DNA of 32,513 bases from Comamonadaceae bacterium. Its GTDB lineage: Bacteria; Pseudomonadota; Gammaproteobacteria; Burkholderiales; Burkholderiaceae_C. Positions 9,939 to 19,362 of this stretch are shown here, piece by piece. The notes below the pieces were generated by a model. It was not told where the DNA came from, did no database searches, and saw nothing but the letters and a program-made list of their open reading frames with translations. The position numbers and the translations under genes were made by a program. The stretch covers positions 1 through 32,513 of the forward strand of contig CANCUP010000014.1 of assembly GCA_947381325.1 (NCBI GenBank). Reading direction: 5' to 3'. Each line of letters opens with the position of its first letter. The stretch's first letter is position 1.

Positions 9939-11927
9939 TCAAGCCTGCGGCAAGGTGAAGCTGAACACCGTGCCGCGTGGCGTGTGGTCACAGTGGCTCA
10001 ACAAGCCACCGTGCTGCTCCACCACCGTGCGGCACAGGCTCAGGCCCAGCCCCATGCCCTCGGTCTTGGTGGTGAAAAATGGGGTGAAGAGTTTTTCTGC
10101 CACGTCCGGGGCAATGCCTTGGCCCACGTCGGTGACCGAGAACTCCATCCAACGACTGACGGCATTGGAGGCTGCGGCGCGGGCACCCAAGGTCAGCACC
10201 TTGTCGCGGGTGTCTTCGGTCATGGCTTGCATGGCATTGCGGGCCAAATTCAACAGCACTTGCTCGACCATGGTTTTGTCGCACAGCACCGCAGGCAAGT
10301 CGTCCGCACAGCGCAGCACCACCCGCACGCCCAGCTTGCGTGCCTGCAAGGTGACCAAGGGCATCACGTTGTCAAACAAGGTGCGCGGCAAGACAGCCTC
10401 GCGCGCTTGGTCGCGGCGGCGCACAAAGTCATGCACGCTCTTGATGACCTTGCCAGCACGCTCGGCTTGCTGGCCAATACGTTGGATGGCGCTGCTGAGC
10501 ATGGCGGCCAGCGCCGGGTCTTGTTGGGACAGGTCTTGCAGCAAGTTCATGCTGCCCGTGGCATAGCTGGAGATGGCGGCCAGGGGTTGGTTGAGTTCAT
10601 GGCTGAGCAAAGAGGCCATCTCACCCACCATGGCCAAACGCGCGGTGGCCTGCAACCGCTCTTGACTGGCACGCGACATTTCTTCGACCCGGCGCTGTTC
10701 GCTGATGTTGAGCACGGCGCTCATCCAGCCGGTTTGTTGGCCTTGGGCGTTGATGAGCGGCGCCTCAAAAATCATCACCGCCATGTGCTGGCCGTTCTTG
10801 TGCATGAAGACCGACTCGACCCCTTCACGGGGGGGTGCGTTGCCCGCCAAACGCAGGGCTTGGCGCTGGCCGTATTCGTCAATCATCTCAGGCGGCCAAT
10901 AGGGCGCTGGGATGCCGTGCCCCAGCAACTCTTTGGCTGTAAAACCCACCATTTCACAAAACGCGGGGTTGACATAGGTGATGCGGCCTTGCGTGTCACG
11001 CGCACGCAAACCCGTGACCAAGGAGTCTTCCATGGCTTTGCGAAACGCCAGCGCATCGGCCAAGTCCGACTCGACGCGTTGACGCCGGCGCATGTCGCGC
11101 CCGAGCATGACCAGCACCGTCACCAAGGCAATGGCCATCGCCGTGACCAACGCGGTCAACACATTGGGAAACACATCGGGTGCCGCGCGCCAACTGTCCA
11201 TGCGCAGCACCATGGCGTGGCCGGGCAAATCCAACAACTGCTGGGCCGTGAACACGCGCGTGCCGCGCCTGGCCATGCCAAATTGGGCCAAGCGCGTGCC
11301 GTCTGACTCGGTGAAGGCCACCTCTTGGCTGCGGGTGAGCTGAGGCCCCACCATGCCAGAGAGAATTTCGCTCAAGCCATAACTCGCCACGGTGTAGCCG
11401 GTGATCTGCCCATCCACCAACACCGGCAAACACAGGTCCATGATCTCCAACCCGAGGCCGTCTTTTTGGGGCACATAGTTGCTCACGCCATAGCCCGGCC
11501 CACTTTGGCGACGCGCCACCGCGCAGGCCTGCACCACCTCAGGCTGGCGTGCCGAGCGCCCGAACACGGCAAACACCGGGGCACGGTAGGGCGTATCGAC
11601 TGCGGCGATGACGCGCAAATCTACGTCGCGCCACTCCAAGCGCAGCCATTCGCGGTGGTCGCGCAACAAAACGGCAGCAGCCTTGGGCCAAGATCGCTGG
11701 CTGGGGTCGACAAACTGCAAGGTTTGCAAGGTCTGCACATTGCGCAGCAGGGCCACGCGGATGTCGCTGACCGCATCGGCCGCATCGCGCTCGATGCGGC
11801 CTTGCACTTGACTGACCTCATAGCGACCAGCCAGCCACACCAAGGTGCTCAGCATCGCCAGCACCAGCAACACCAACAAGCTCCAAAGGCCCCAACGACG
11901 CGGCAACGTGCCCATTGGCCAACGCAT
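9939..11927 (-). CDS. PAS-domain sensor histidine kinase (FixL/DctB-like HisKA + HATPase_c) with N-terminal extracytoplasmic sensor region
   Basis: ATG at 11927; two hydrophobic segments flank a roughly 200-aa periplasmic region; PAS (DTQGRITYVNPAFCEMVGFTAKELLG), H-box SLLSHELNQPLAAISSYATG, N-box LLNLARNAMQAM, G2 GMGLGLSLCRTVVEQHGG. Confidence 0.93.
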   Translation of the reverse strand: MRWPMGTLPRRWGLWSLLVLLVLAMLSTLVWLAGRYEVSQVQGRIERDAADAVSDIRVALLRNVQTLQTLQFVDPSQRSWPKAAAVLLRDHREWLRLEWRDVDLRVIAAVDTPYRAPVFAVFGRSARQPEVVQACAVARRQSGPGYGVSNYVPQKDGLGLEIMDLCLPVLVDGQITGYTVASYGLSEILSGMVGPQLTRSQEVAFTESDGTRLAQFGMARRGTRVFTAQQLLDLPGHAMVLRMDSWRAAPDVFPNVLTALVTAMAIALVTVLVMLGRDMRRRQRVESDLADALAFRKAMEDSLVTGLRARDTQGRITYVNPAFCEMVGFTAKELLGHGIPAPYWPPEMIDEYGQRQALRLAGNAPPREGVESVFMHKNGQHMAVMIFEAPLINAQGQQTGWMSAVLNISEQRRVEEMSRASQERLQATARLAMVGEMASLLSHELNQPLAAISSYATGSMNLLQDLSQQDPALAAMLSSAIQRIGQQAERAGKVIKSVHDFVRRRDQAREAVLPRTLFDNVMPLVTLQARKLGVRVVLRCADDLPAVLCDKTMVEQVLLNLARNAMQAMTEDTRDKVLTLGARAAASNAVSRWMEFSVTDVGQGIAPDVAEKLFTPFFTTKTEGMGLGLSLCRTVVEQHGGLLSHCDHTPRGTVFSFTLPQA

Positions 11928-14900
11928 CACTCGACCTTGGTCACTCTGGGGTTGACCCAAGTGCCGTGCACATGGAACTCGCTGGTGTTGGCGCGCACCA
12001 GCGGTTTGGCCAAGACCAATTGCGCCAAGTAAGACGTCAGCCCCACCAAGGGGTTGATGGTGGCCATGTACAGCGAGTAGGTCCCGGCGTTGATCTCGGG
12101 CACCACCACCACCTTGAGGTCTTGGGTCTCGCGCGCCAAGTCGGCCCGCCCTTCGATCAAGGCCCCGGCCACCACACCTTTCATTTGCAGGTTGTTGGTG
12201 AACGCCACGCCTTGGTCAATGCGCACATCACCGCGCACAAAGTCAAACGCAAACCCCTCGCTGAAGATGTCGCTGAAGTCCAGTGCCAAGCGCCGTGGCA
12301 AGGCCTGCAAATTGAGCACGCCCAACAACCGGGCGGCGCCCGGCTCGGTCTTGAGGAACTGCCCTTTTTCGACCGCCAAGTTGAGCTTGCCCGACATGCT
12401 GGGATAGTCCAGCGTGATGGGCGAACCCAACCACGACACCTGCCCCTCCAAGCGACCTTTGCCCGCGCGAATGGCATCCGGCGTTCCCAAACGCGTCAGC
12501 AGTTGCCCGCTGTCGTTGAGATCCAGCACAAAGGTGAGCTGGGTACGCCGCAGGTTGGGGCCATCGGCGGCCCAATTGCCTTGGGCTGTGAAACTGGCTT
12601 CGGGCATGCTGAGGTTGAATGTGTTCAAGCGCCATTCGCGCGAAGCATTGCTGCCGGTGCGGTTGATGGCTTGAATTTCCAAGCGGCCCAGTTTTTTGTT
12701 GCGCAAGGTCAGGTCCTCGACCACGATGTCAAGCGCTGGAATGCTGCTGGGCTGCTCGCTGAGCATGCGCTCGACATCGCTGACCAGGCTGGGGGGAATG
12801 TTCAGATAGGTCAAACGCGCCAGCAGTTGCGCGGGCGTGTTGCCGCTGGCCGGGCGCACTTCGACCGCCCCATTGAGTTCGTCGGCACGGATGTTCAAGC
12901 GCCACAACTCGCCTTGGCGTGTGCCGCTGGCCGATACGTTGTGGACCGCCCGCTCGGTCAGCGTCAACTGGTCGGCACGCAAGGTCAACCACGTGGGCAG
13001 GTAGTCTGGAACAACGCCCGCATCGCTGGGACTGGCCAAGGGTTTGAGGGCCGACGGCGAACGCGAGGCCTCGCGCAGGGGCACGCCAGAGACATCGCCC
13101 ATGACGGCGCTCCACGCGTCCACATCGAGCGCGGGCAACTGCAGGTTCAAGCTCACGCCTTTGTCGCGCAGTGGCAGGTTGTCATTGACCGCTTGACCCA
13201 CCGCAATGCCGCCGCGCACCACCTGGGGCTGCTGGCCGCTGAGGTCGCGCAGGTAGTTGACGGCCAACACACGCCCCAAGCTCACCGTGAGTTGGTCTTG
13301 CAAGCTGCGGCTCTTGGGTGGCAAGGACTCCCGCGTGAGCTGGGTGCTCACGCGCAAGGGCAAGGCCGTGGCTGCGGTTTTGTTCAAAGGCGCGGGCAAG
13401 CTCAGGGCCAAGCCCCGCAAGTCGCTGCTGATCAACAGCTCGGGTTGTCCGCGCCGCAAGCCCACGGTCACGTCGTAGCTGGTGCTGCCGCTGGCTTGGG
13501 CGGCCAAGCGCGTGACCCAGCCCAATTCGCGTGCTTGACGCAGACCTTCCGCACTGAGACGGCCTTTGATTTTGAGCTGCAGGGGTGACTCAGGTGCAGG
13601 CGTGGCCAAGGCTAAACCGCCATCGATTTGCGCATCACCCCCCAAGGCACGGGCTTTGAGGTCTTTGAGCTTGAAGCCCTGTTCGCTGAATTGCAGCTGG
13701 CCCCGCAGCGCTGCGAGCACGGGTGTGCCGGGCATGACTTGCAACTCGTTGCCCAAAAAGCTCACGCTGCCTTGCACCTTGGACGTTGCCAGGGCAGCAA
13801 GCGGCAACTTCATCGACAACTTGTAATCGGCCAAGCCGCTGGCCTGGCTGTCTTGCAGCACCTCGCCCGTCAAGTCGTTCAAGGCGCTGTGGCTGACCAC
13901 GCCCAGCACCTCACTCACAGGGCCTCTCGCTTCGCCACTGACTTGAACCTCGGGGCGTGCAAAGTTGGCGATGCGAACGTCGACTTTTTGCCAGGGCACA
14001 TGGTCGGCGCCTTCGACCCGCGTGCTGCCTTTGAAGTGCAGGCCACTGCGCTCAAACACCAACTCGCCGTGGATGTCGCTCAGGGCGGGCCAGTTGGCCG
14101 TGGCGGGGGCGCGGCTGTTTTTGGCCACCGGCACATAGGCAAATCGGCCCTGGTCAATTTGGGTCGACAGGCGCAGCTCGCCCAAGGCGGGATTGTCAAA
14201 AGGCAGATGGTTCAAGTCGCCCCGGATGCGCAGTGTGGCTTTGCTGGCTTCGCCTTGCTGCACCGCGTCACGCACATACGCACGCACCTCCAAAGGCAAA
14301 GCGTTGGGCAAGTAGCGATGCAGCCGCTGCGCTTGGGCGCGACGGATGGACGCCGTCAAGTCAAGCACGCCAGGCCAGCGATGCGCAGCGTCGCCGCTTG
14401 TCCAGCTGCCACTGAATTCACCGGCCAGGTCAGCGTTGGCCACTTGGCCTTGGCTGACTTGCACCGTCCATGCATCGCCGCTGCTTTGCCAAGCCATTTG
14501 AACCAAGGCTTGGTCCAGCCACAGCTGTGGATCGTCCAAACCCTGGGGCAAGGTCAGGCTGCCATGCGCGATGCGCAACTGCGCTTTGCCGCCTTGCTGG
14601 GTCAAGTCAAAGTCAATGTCGGCGCCATGAATGCCGGGCACAGCGGCCCACGCACTGTCGGCTTGGGGGTCGCGCAGCAGCTGCAGCCCCTCCAGCGACC
14701 CCTTCAAGCTGTAGTTGTGTTGCGGTGTTGGACCGGCCGCGCCCAGGGTTTGCCAGCTTGCCTGCAAGGTGTTGAGGCGGCCTTTGGGTTGGAGCCGGGC
14801 CAATGCGCTTCGCCATGCCTCGGGCAAGGGCAAACGCTGGCTGATTTGAGCGACGGCCTCGACATCGAGCTGGTCTGCGCTGAAGCTGCCGGTTTCCAAA

Positions 14901-15991
14901 CCCTCGCCTTGCCAACCCAGTCGCAACGCGCCGCCGGGCCAGTGCTCGCCCGCCAAGGTGTCAAACACCAGGTCTTGGCTGCTGACTTCGACCGCTGGCT
15001 TGCCGCCCTGCTCGAACCACTTGGCGCCCACCCTGCCGCTGACATGGCGCAGGCCCAGCGGCCGCAGGGCGGGCGCGAGTTGAACCTCCACCTCCTGCAA
15101 GGCCACATCGGCCGTGACGCCAGTGACTTGACCTTGCACCACATCCAGCCAAACGCGCAATGCGCCACGCCCTTGTGGCACAGACACCTGGGCATCTAAC
15201 GGCAGCCATTGGCGCAAAGCCGACACGTCCACGTGGGGCATGTCGGCAAACAACTCGCCACGCCAGTGGCCCACATCCCCCGGGGGCGCCAAGGGCTGGT
15301 GATGAAACTTGCCACGCAAGGCCAAGCGCTGGCCCACCGCGCTGGGTGGCGTGGCGTCCATGCGCAGCGCGTGACCGCCCCACTGGTTTTTCACCACCAG
15401 ATCCACGTCGCTGAGTGTCAGAACGGGCGCGTCCACCCCTTGGCGCTGTTGATCCCGCCAGCGCACGATGCCATGGGTGACCACAAACTCGCGCTGCGAA
15501 AAAAACCAATCGGCCGCCGCGCCATTGCCGTCGCCTTGGCTGCTGAGTCCAGCGATCCACAACTTGCCATCGCCATCGCGACGCATGTCGAGCTCAGGCT
15601 GGTCAATGGCGAGTTGCTCAAACCCCCCTTGCAACAGCGAGCGCAAGGACAAGGCGGCCCACACACGCGGCAGTCGCAAGGCTTCTTGCCCTTGGGCGTC
15701 GAGCAACAGCACCTCGCTGACTTCAAAGCCCAGCACCCACCAACCGCCCTGGGCTTGGATGTGGCCAATCTCTACGGGCGTTCCGATGGCGCGTGAGGCC
15801 TGGTGTTGCAGCAACTGCCGGTAGTCGTTGATTCGCGGCACAATGAAAGCATGCACCGCGGCCCAGGCCAAAACCCCCACCATGCACACACCCAACACCC
15901 CCCAAGCCAAGGCGACGCGCAGGCGCTGCCAGCCATTTCGGGCGGCATGCTGGGTGACCTGGGGGGGTGACAAATCGGGCAACTGTTTCAT
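11927..15991 (-). CDS. YhdP family AsmA-like envelope protein
   Basis: 1354 aa; one N-terminal TM, repetitive AsmA-like beta-rich body, C-terminal INPLVGLTSYLAQLVLAKPLVRANTSEFHVHGTWVNPRV typical of YhdP/TIGR02099. Confidence 0.92.
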   Translation of the reverse strand: MKQLPDLSPPQVTQHAARNGWQRLRVALAWGVLGVCMVGVLAWAAVHAFIVPRINDYRQLLQHQASRAIGTPVEIGHIQAQGGWWVLGFEVSEVLLLDAQGQEALRLPRVWAALSLRSLLQGGFEQLAIDQPELDMRRDGDGKLWIAGLSSQGDGNGAAADWFFSQREFVVTHGIVRWRDQQRQGVDAPVLTLSDVDLVVKNQWGGHALRMDATPPSAVGQRLALRGKFHHQPLAPPGDVGHWRGELFADMPHVDVSALRQWLPLDAQVSVPQGRGALRVWLDVVQGQVTGVTADVALQEVEVQLAPALRPLGLRHVSGRVGAKWFEQGGKPAVEVSSQDLVFDTLAGEHWPGGALRLGWQGEGLETGSFSADQLDVEAVAQISQRLPLPEAWRSALARLQPKGRLNTLQASWQTLGAAGPTPQHNYSLKGSLEGLQLLRDPQADSAWAAVPGIHGADIDFDLTQQGGKAQLRIAHGSLTLPQGLDDPQLWLDQALVQMAWQSSGDAWTVQVSQGQVANADLAGEFSGSWTSGDAAHRWPGVLDLTASIRRAQAQRLHRYLPNALPLEVRAYVRDAVQQGEASKATLRIRGDLNHLPFDNPALGELRLSTQIDQGRFAYVPVAKNSRAPATANWPALSDIHGELVFERSGLHFKGSTRVEGADHVPWQKVDVRIANFARPEVQVSGEARGPVSEVLGVVSHSALNDLTGEVLQDSQASGLADYKLSMKLPLAALATSKVQGSVSFLGNELQVMPGTPVLAALRGQLQFSEQGFKLKDLKARALGGDAQIDGGLALATPAPESPLQLKIKGRLSAEGLRQARELGWVTRLAAQASGSTSYDVTVGLRRGQPELLISSDLRGLALSLPAPLNKTAATALPLRVSTQLTRESLPPKSRSLQDQLTVSLGRVLAVNYLRDLSGQQPQVVRGGIAVGQAVNDNLPLRDKGVSLNLQLPALDVDAWSAVMGDVSGVPLREASRSPSALKPLASPSDAGVVPDYLPTWLTLRADQLTLTERAVHNVSASGTRQGELWRLNIRADELNGAVEVRPASGNTPAQLLARLTYLNIPPSLVSDVERMLSEQPSSIPALDIVVEDLTLRNKKLGRLEIQAINRTGSNASREWRLNTFNLSMPEASFTAQGNWAADGPNLRRTQLTFVLDLNDSGQLLTRLGTPDAIRAGKGRLEGQVSWLGSPITLDYPSMSGKLNLAVEKGQFLKTEPGAARLLGVLNLQALPRRLALDFSDIFSEGFAFDFVRGDVRIDQGVAFTNNLQMKGVVAGALIEGRADLARETQDLKVVVVPEINAGTYSLYMATINPLVGLTSYLAQLVLAKPLVRANTSEFHVHGTWVNPRVTKVE

Positions 15992-16003
15992 GGTGAAAGC
16001 GAC

Positions 16004-18736
16004 GTGAGCAGAATTATCGCCCCCACCCCTGCATCAGGGCTGAGCGGCTATTCGCGCTTTGTACAACGCATTCGCCGTCGCTACCCGGGCGAGTTGCCGT
16101 GGCTGCCCAGTGGGGCCCCGGAGATGGCCAGCATGCGTGCATGCTGGCAGACCCTGCGGGCGCAGCATGGCTGCGGCGCTTCCTTGCGCATCCTGCGGCA
16201 ATTGGTGCTCGAGCGCTTGGTGGTGCTCGACTGCGACCAACAGGCCGAACTCGGGGTGGTGACGCGCGCCATGACCGAATTGGCGGAGCTGGCCTTGGAT
16301 GTGGCCTACCAAGACGCCTGCGCACAGCTGGATGCGCAGCATGGCGCACCGCTGTCGCCCAAGGGGGTTCGCGCCGTGTTGTGGGTGATTGGGATGGGCA
16401 AGCTCGGCGCGCGCGAGCTCAATGTGTCGAGTGACATCGACCTGATTTATGTCTACGACGCAGACGGCGAGACCACCGGCTTGGCCGACGGGCGTGGGCG
16501 CATCAGCCACCACGACTACTTTGCCAAGGTGGTCAAGCTGATGTACAGCCTGATTGGCGACACCACCGAGCATGGCTTTGTGTTTCGCATGGACTTGGCG
16601 CTGCGCCCCAACGGCAACTCGGGGCCCAGCGTGGTGTCGCTGAGTGCCCTGGAAGAATATTTCTTGGTGCAAGGTCGTGAGTGGGAGCGCTTTGCTTGGC
16701 TCAAGAGCCGCGTTGTCGCGCCTTTGGACGCGCAAGCCAGCGCCCAGGATTTGCGCGACACCGTGCTGCCTTTTGTGTTTCGCCGCTACCTCGACTACAG
16801 CGTGTTCAACGCCTTGCGCGGCCTGCACCTGCAAATTCGCAGCCACGCGGCGCAGCGCAGCGTGGGACGGCCTGAGCGAGCCAACGACGTCAAGCTGTCG
16901 CGGGGCGGCATCCGCGAGATTGAATTCACCGTGCAACTGCTGCAGGTGGTGCGCGGCGGGCAATTTCCTGAACTGCGCACACGGCCCACACTGCAAGCCC
17001 TGCAACGCCTGACCCAGGCCAAGCTGATGCCCGCGCGCAGCGCCCAAGCGTTGGCCGACGCCTATGTGTTTTTGCGCCAAGTCGAGCACCGCATTCAGTA
17101 CCTCGACGACCAACAAACCCACATGCTGCCCACCGACCCGGCTGATCTGCACTGGGTCGCGCAGACGCTGGGGTTTGACACGGCAAGCGCCTTGCTGTCC
17201 CAACTCGCCCAACACCGCGAGCGGGTGGCCCATGAATTTGACCGCCTGCTTGGGCAAGACACGGCCGCCAAGTCCGCCGACAGCTCGGCCTCCCCAGACA
17301 AGCCTCCCGTTGGCACGCCAGATTGCCCTGACTTAGAAAGCTTGCTGCCGCATTTGAGCGAACGCCTGCGCGCACGTGTGGCCGACTGGCCCGACCATCC
17401 ACGCATCAGAGCCCTGCGCGAAGACAGTCGGCAACGTTTGCTCAAACTGCTGCAACGCACCCAAGGCTTGGTGCAAGAAGGCTTGGCCAGCGAAGATGCC
17501 GCCGTGCGTTGGTGCGATTGGATGGAGCCCTTGCTGCGGCGCGAGAGCTACTTGGCCTTGCTGATGGAGCGCCCGAGGGTGCATGCGCAATTGCTGCGCC
17601 TGCTGGGCGCAGCGCGCTGGCCTGCCCGCTATTTGCTGCAGCACCCCGGGGTGATCGACGAGTTGGCCAGCGAGGCCTTGCTGCATGAACGCTTTGAGGC
17701 GGCGAGCTTCGAAGCCGAGTTGGAGCAACGCCGCGCCGCCTTGCACAACGTGGCGCAAGACGACGACGAGGCCTTGCTCAATTTGCTGCGCCGGGCCCAC
17801 CATGCCGAGGTGTTTCGCACCTTGGCCCGCGATGTCGAGGGCAGCCTGACGGTCGAGCAAGTGGCCGACGACTTGAGTGCGTTGGCCGACACCGTCCTCC
17901 ACATCACCTGCCGCTGGGTTTGGCAACGGTTCAAGCAACGCCACCGCGACGAACCCCAGATTGCCATCGTGGGTTACGGCAAGTTGGGTGGCAAAGAACT
18001 GGGCTATGGCAGCGACCTCGACATTGTGTTTGTCTACGATGACCCGCACGAACAAGCCGGTGAAATTTACGCCGGCTTTGTGCGCAAACTCATCAACTGG
18101 TTGACCGTCAAAACTGGCGAAGGCGATGTGTACGAGATTGACACCGCCTTGCGCCCCAACGGCAACTCAGGTTTGTTGGTCACCACCTTTGACGCTTACG
18201 CCAGCTACCAACAGCAACGTGGCAGCAACACCGCGTGGACCTGGGAACACCAAGCCATGACCCGCGCCCGCTGTTGCTTGGGTTCTTCCGCGATGCGGGC
18301 GCGTTTTGAGTCGGTGCGCCACGGTGTGATCCATTCTGAGCGCGATCATGCGGCCTTGGCACAAGAAATCCAAGCCATGCGCCGCAAGCTGCAAGCCGCT
18401 CGGCCCGTCAAAGCTGGTCTGTTTGACGTCAAGCACAGCACCGGTGGCATGGTCGATGTGGAGTTTGCGGTGCAGTACCTGGTGCTGGCGTTTTCACGCA
18501 GCCACGACAGCCTGAGCGCCAACCTGGGCAACATCACCTTGTTGCACCACGCCGAACACGCGGGCTTGTTGCCGCAAGGCGTGGGCACGGCCGCGGCCAA
18601 CGCCTACCGGGTGCTGCGCAAGGTGCAACACACGGCGCGTTTGGACGAGCAGCCCACGCAGGTGGACGCGGCCAGTTTGCACGCCGAGCGCTTGGCGATT
18701 GAGCGCTTGTGGGCTGCGGTGTTTGGCGCCGCCTAG
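16004..18736 (+). CDS. glnE: Bifunctional glutamine synthetase adenylyltransferase/deadenylase
   Basis: 910 aa, GTG start; duplicated nucleotidyltransferase motifs GMGKLGARELNVSSDIDLIYVYD and GYGKLGGKELGYGSDLDIVFVYD. Confidence 0.97.
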   Translation: MSRIIAPTPASGLSGYSRFVQRIRRRYPGELPWLPSGAPEMASMRACWQTLRAQHGCGASLRILRQLVLERLVVLDCDQQAELGVVTRAMTELAELALDVAYQDACAQLDAQHGAPLSPKGVRAVLWVIGMGKLGARELNVSSDIDLIYVYDADGETTGLADGRGRISHHDYFAKVVKLMYSLIGDTTEHGFVFRMDLALRPNGNSGPSVVSLSALEEYFLVQGREWERFAWLKSRVVAPLDAQASAQDLRDTVLPFVFRRYLDYSVFNALRGLHLQIRSHAAQRSVGRPERANDVKLSRGGIREIEFTVQLLQVVRGGQFPELRTRPTLQALQRLTQAKLMPARSAQALADAYVFLRQVEHRIQYLDDQQTHMLPTDPADLHWVAQTLGFDTASALLSQLAQHRERVAHEFDRLLGQDTAAKSADSSASPDKPPVGTPDCPDLESLLPHLSERLRARVADWPDHPRIRALREDSRQRLLKLLQRTQGLVQEGLASEDAAVRWCDWMEPLLRRESYLALLMERPRVHAQLLRLLGAARWPARYLLQHPGVIDELASEALLHERFEAASFEAELEQRRAALHNVAQDDDEALLNLLRRAHHAEVFRTLARDVEGSLTVEQVADDLSALADTVLHITCRWVWQRFKQRHRDEPQIAIVGYGKLGGKELGYGSDLDIVFVYDDPHEQAGEIYAGFVRKLINWLTVKTGEGDVYEIDTALRPNGNSGLLVTTFDAYASYQQQRGSNTAWTWEHQAMTRARCCLGSSAMRARFESVRHGVIHSERDHAALAQEIQAMRRKLQAARPVKAGLFDVKHSTGGMVDVEFAVQYLVLAFSRSHDSLSANLGNITLLHHAEHAGLLPQGVGTAAANAYRVLRKVQHTARLDEQPTQVDAASLHAERLAIERLWAAVFGAA

Positions 18737-18842
18737 GCCGGGTGCAAGAACAGGGGCTGGGGCGCAACAGCCGAGGCCATTGATACCGGGCGATTGATCC
18801 AGCGCCATAGCGCCCAAGCGATGGCGCCAGCGCCATCTGCGC

Positions 18843-19352
18843 TCAGGTGCTTTGACGGATTTTTTGCACCAAGGCCGTGGTTGAGTAGCCGTCCACAAAA
18901 GGAATCGCCAAGGCGCGCCCCCCGTAGGCCTGAACCACCCGGGTCTCGGCCAGCTTGGCCATGTCGTAGTCACCCCCTTTGACCAGGATGTCTGGACGCA
19001 ACTCGGTGATCAGCGCCAGGGGCGTGTCTTCGTCAAACCAGGTCACCAAACTCACCGATTCGAGGGCGGCGATCAAGACCGCACGGTCAGCCTCGGCATT
19101 GAGCGGGCGCTCAGGCCCTTTGCCCAGACGACGCGCCGACGCGTCGCTGTTGAGGGCCACCACCAAGCTCGCGCCCAAGGCTCGGGCTTGCGCCAGGTAG
19201 GTGGCATGTCCTCGGTGCAAGACATCGAACACCCCGTTGGTGAACACCACCGGCCCCAAGGCCTTCAAGTCCGCCACCCGGGCCGGTGCTTGCGCACGTG
19301 AAGTCAGCTTGTCGAGAAACGTCGGGGGGGCTGGGACAGGGTTGGGCGTCAT
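18843..19352 (-). CDS. rfaE2: D-glycero-beta-D-manno-heptose 1-phosphate adenylyltransferase (stand-alone HldE C-terminal domain)
   Basis: VVFTNGVFDVLHRGHATYLAQARALG, ELRPDILVKGGDY, IPFVDGYSTTALVQKIR; no kinase domain. Confidence 0.93.
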   Translation of the reverse strand: MTPNPVPAPPTFLDKLTSRAQAPARVADLKALGPVVFTNGVFDVLHRGHATYLAQARALGASLVVALNSDASARRLGKGPERPLNAEADRAVLIAALESVSLVTWFDEDTPLALITELRPDILVKGGDYDMAKLAETRVVQAYGGRALAIPFVDGYSTTALVQKIRQST

Positions 19353-19362
19353 GCGCGAAATT

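Noticed and set aside
11915-15199. Long + strand ORFs (557 and 523 aa) antisense to yhdP
   Set aside because: Antisense-register artefacts over a confident gene; no SD, no domain.
16034-17257. 407-aa - strand ORF over glnE
   Set aside because: Antisense artefact; glnE is unambiguous on the + strand.
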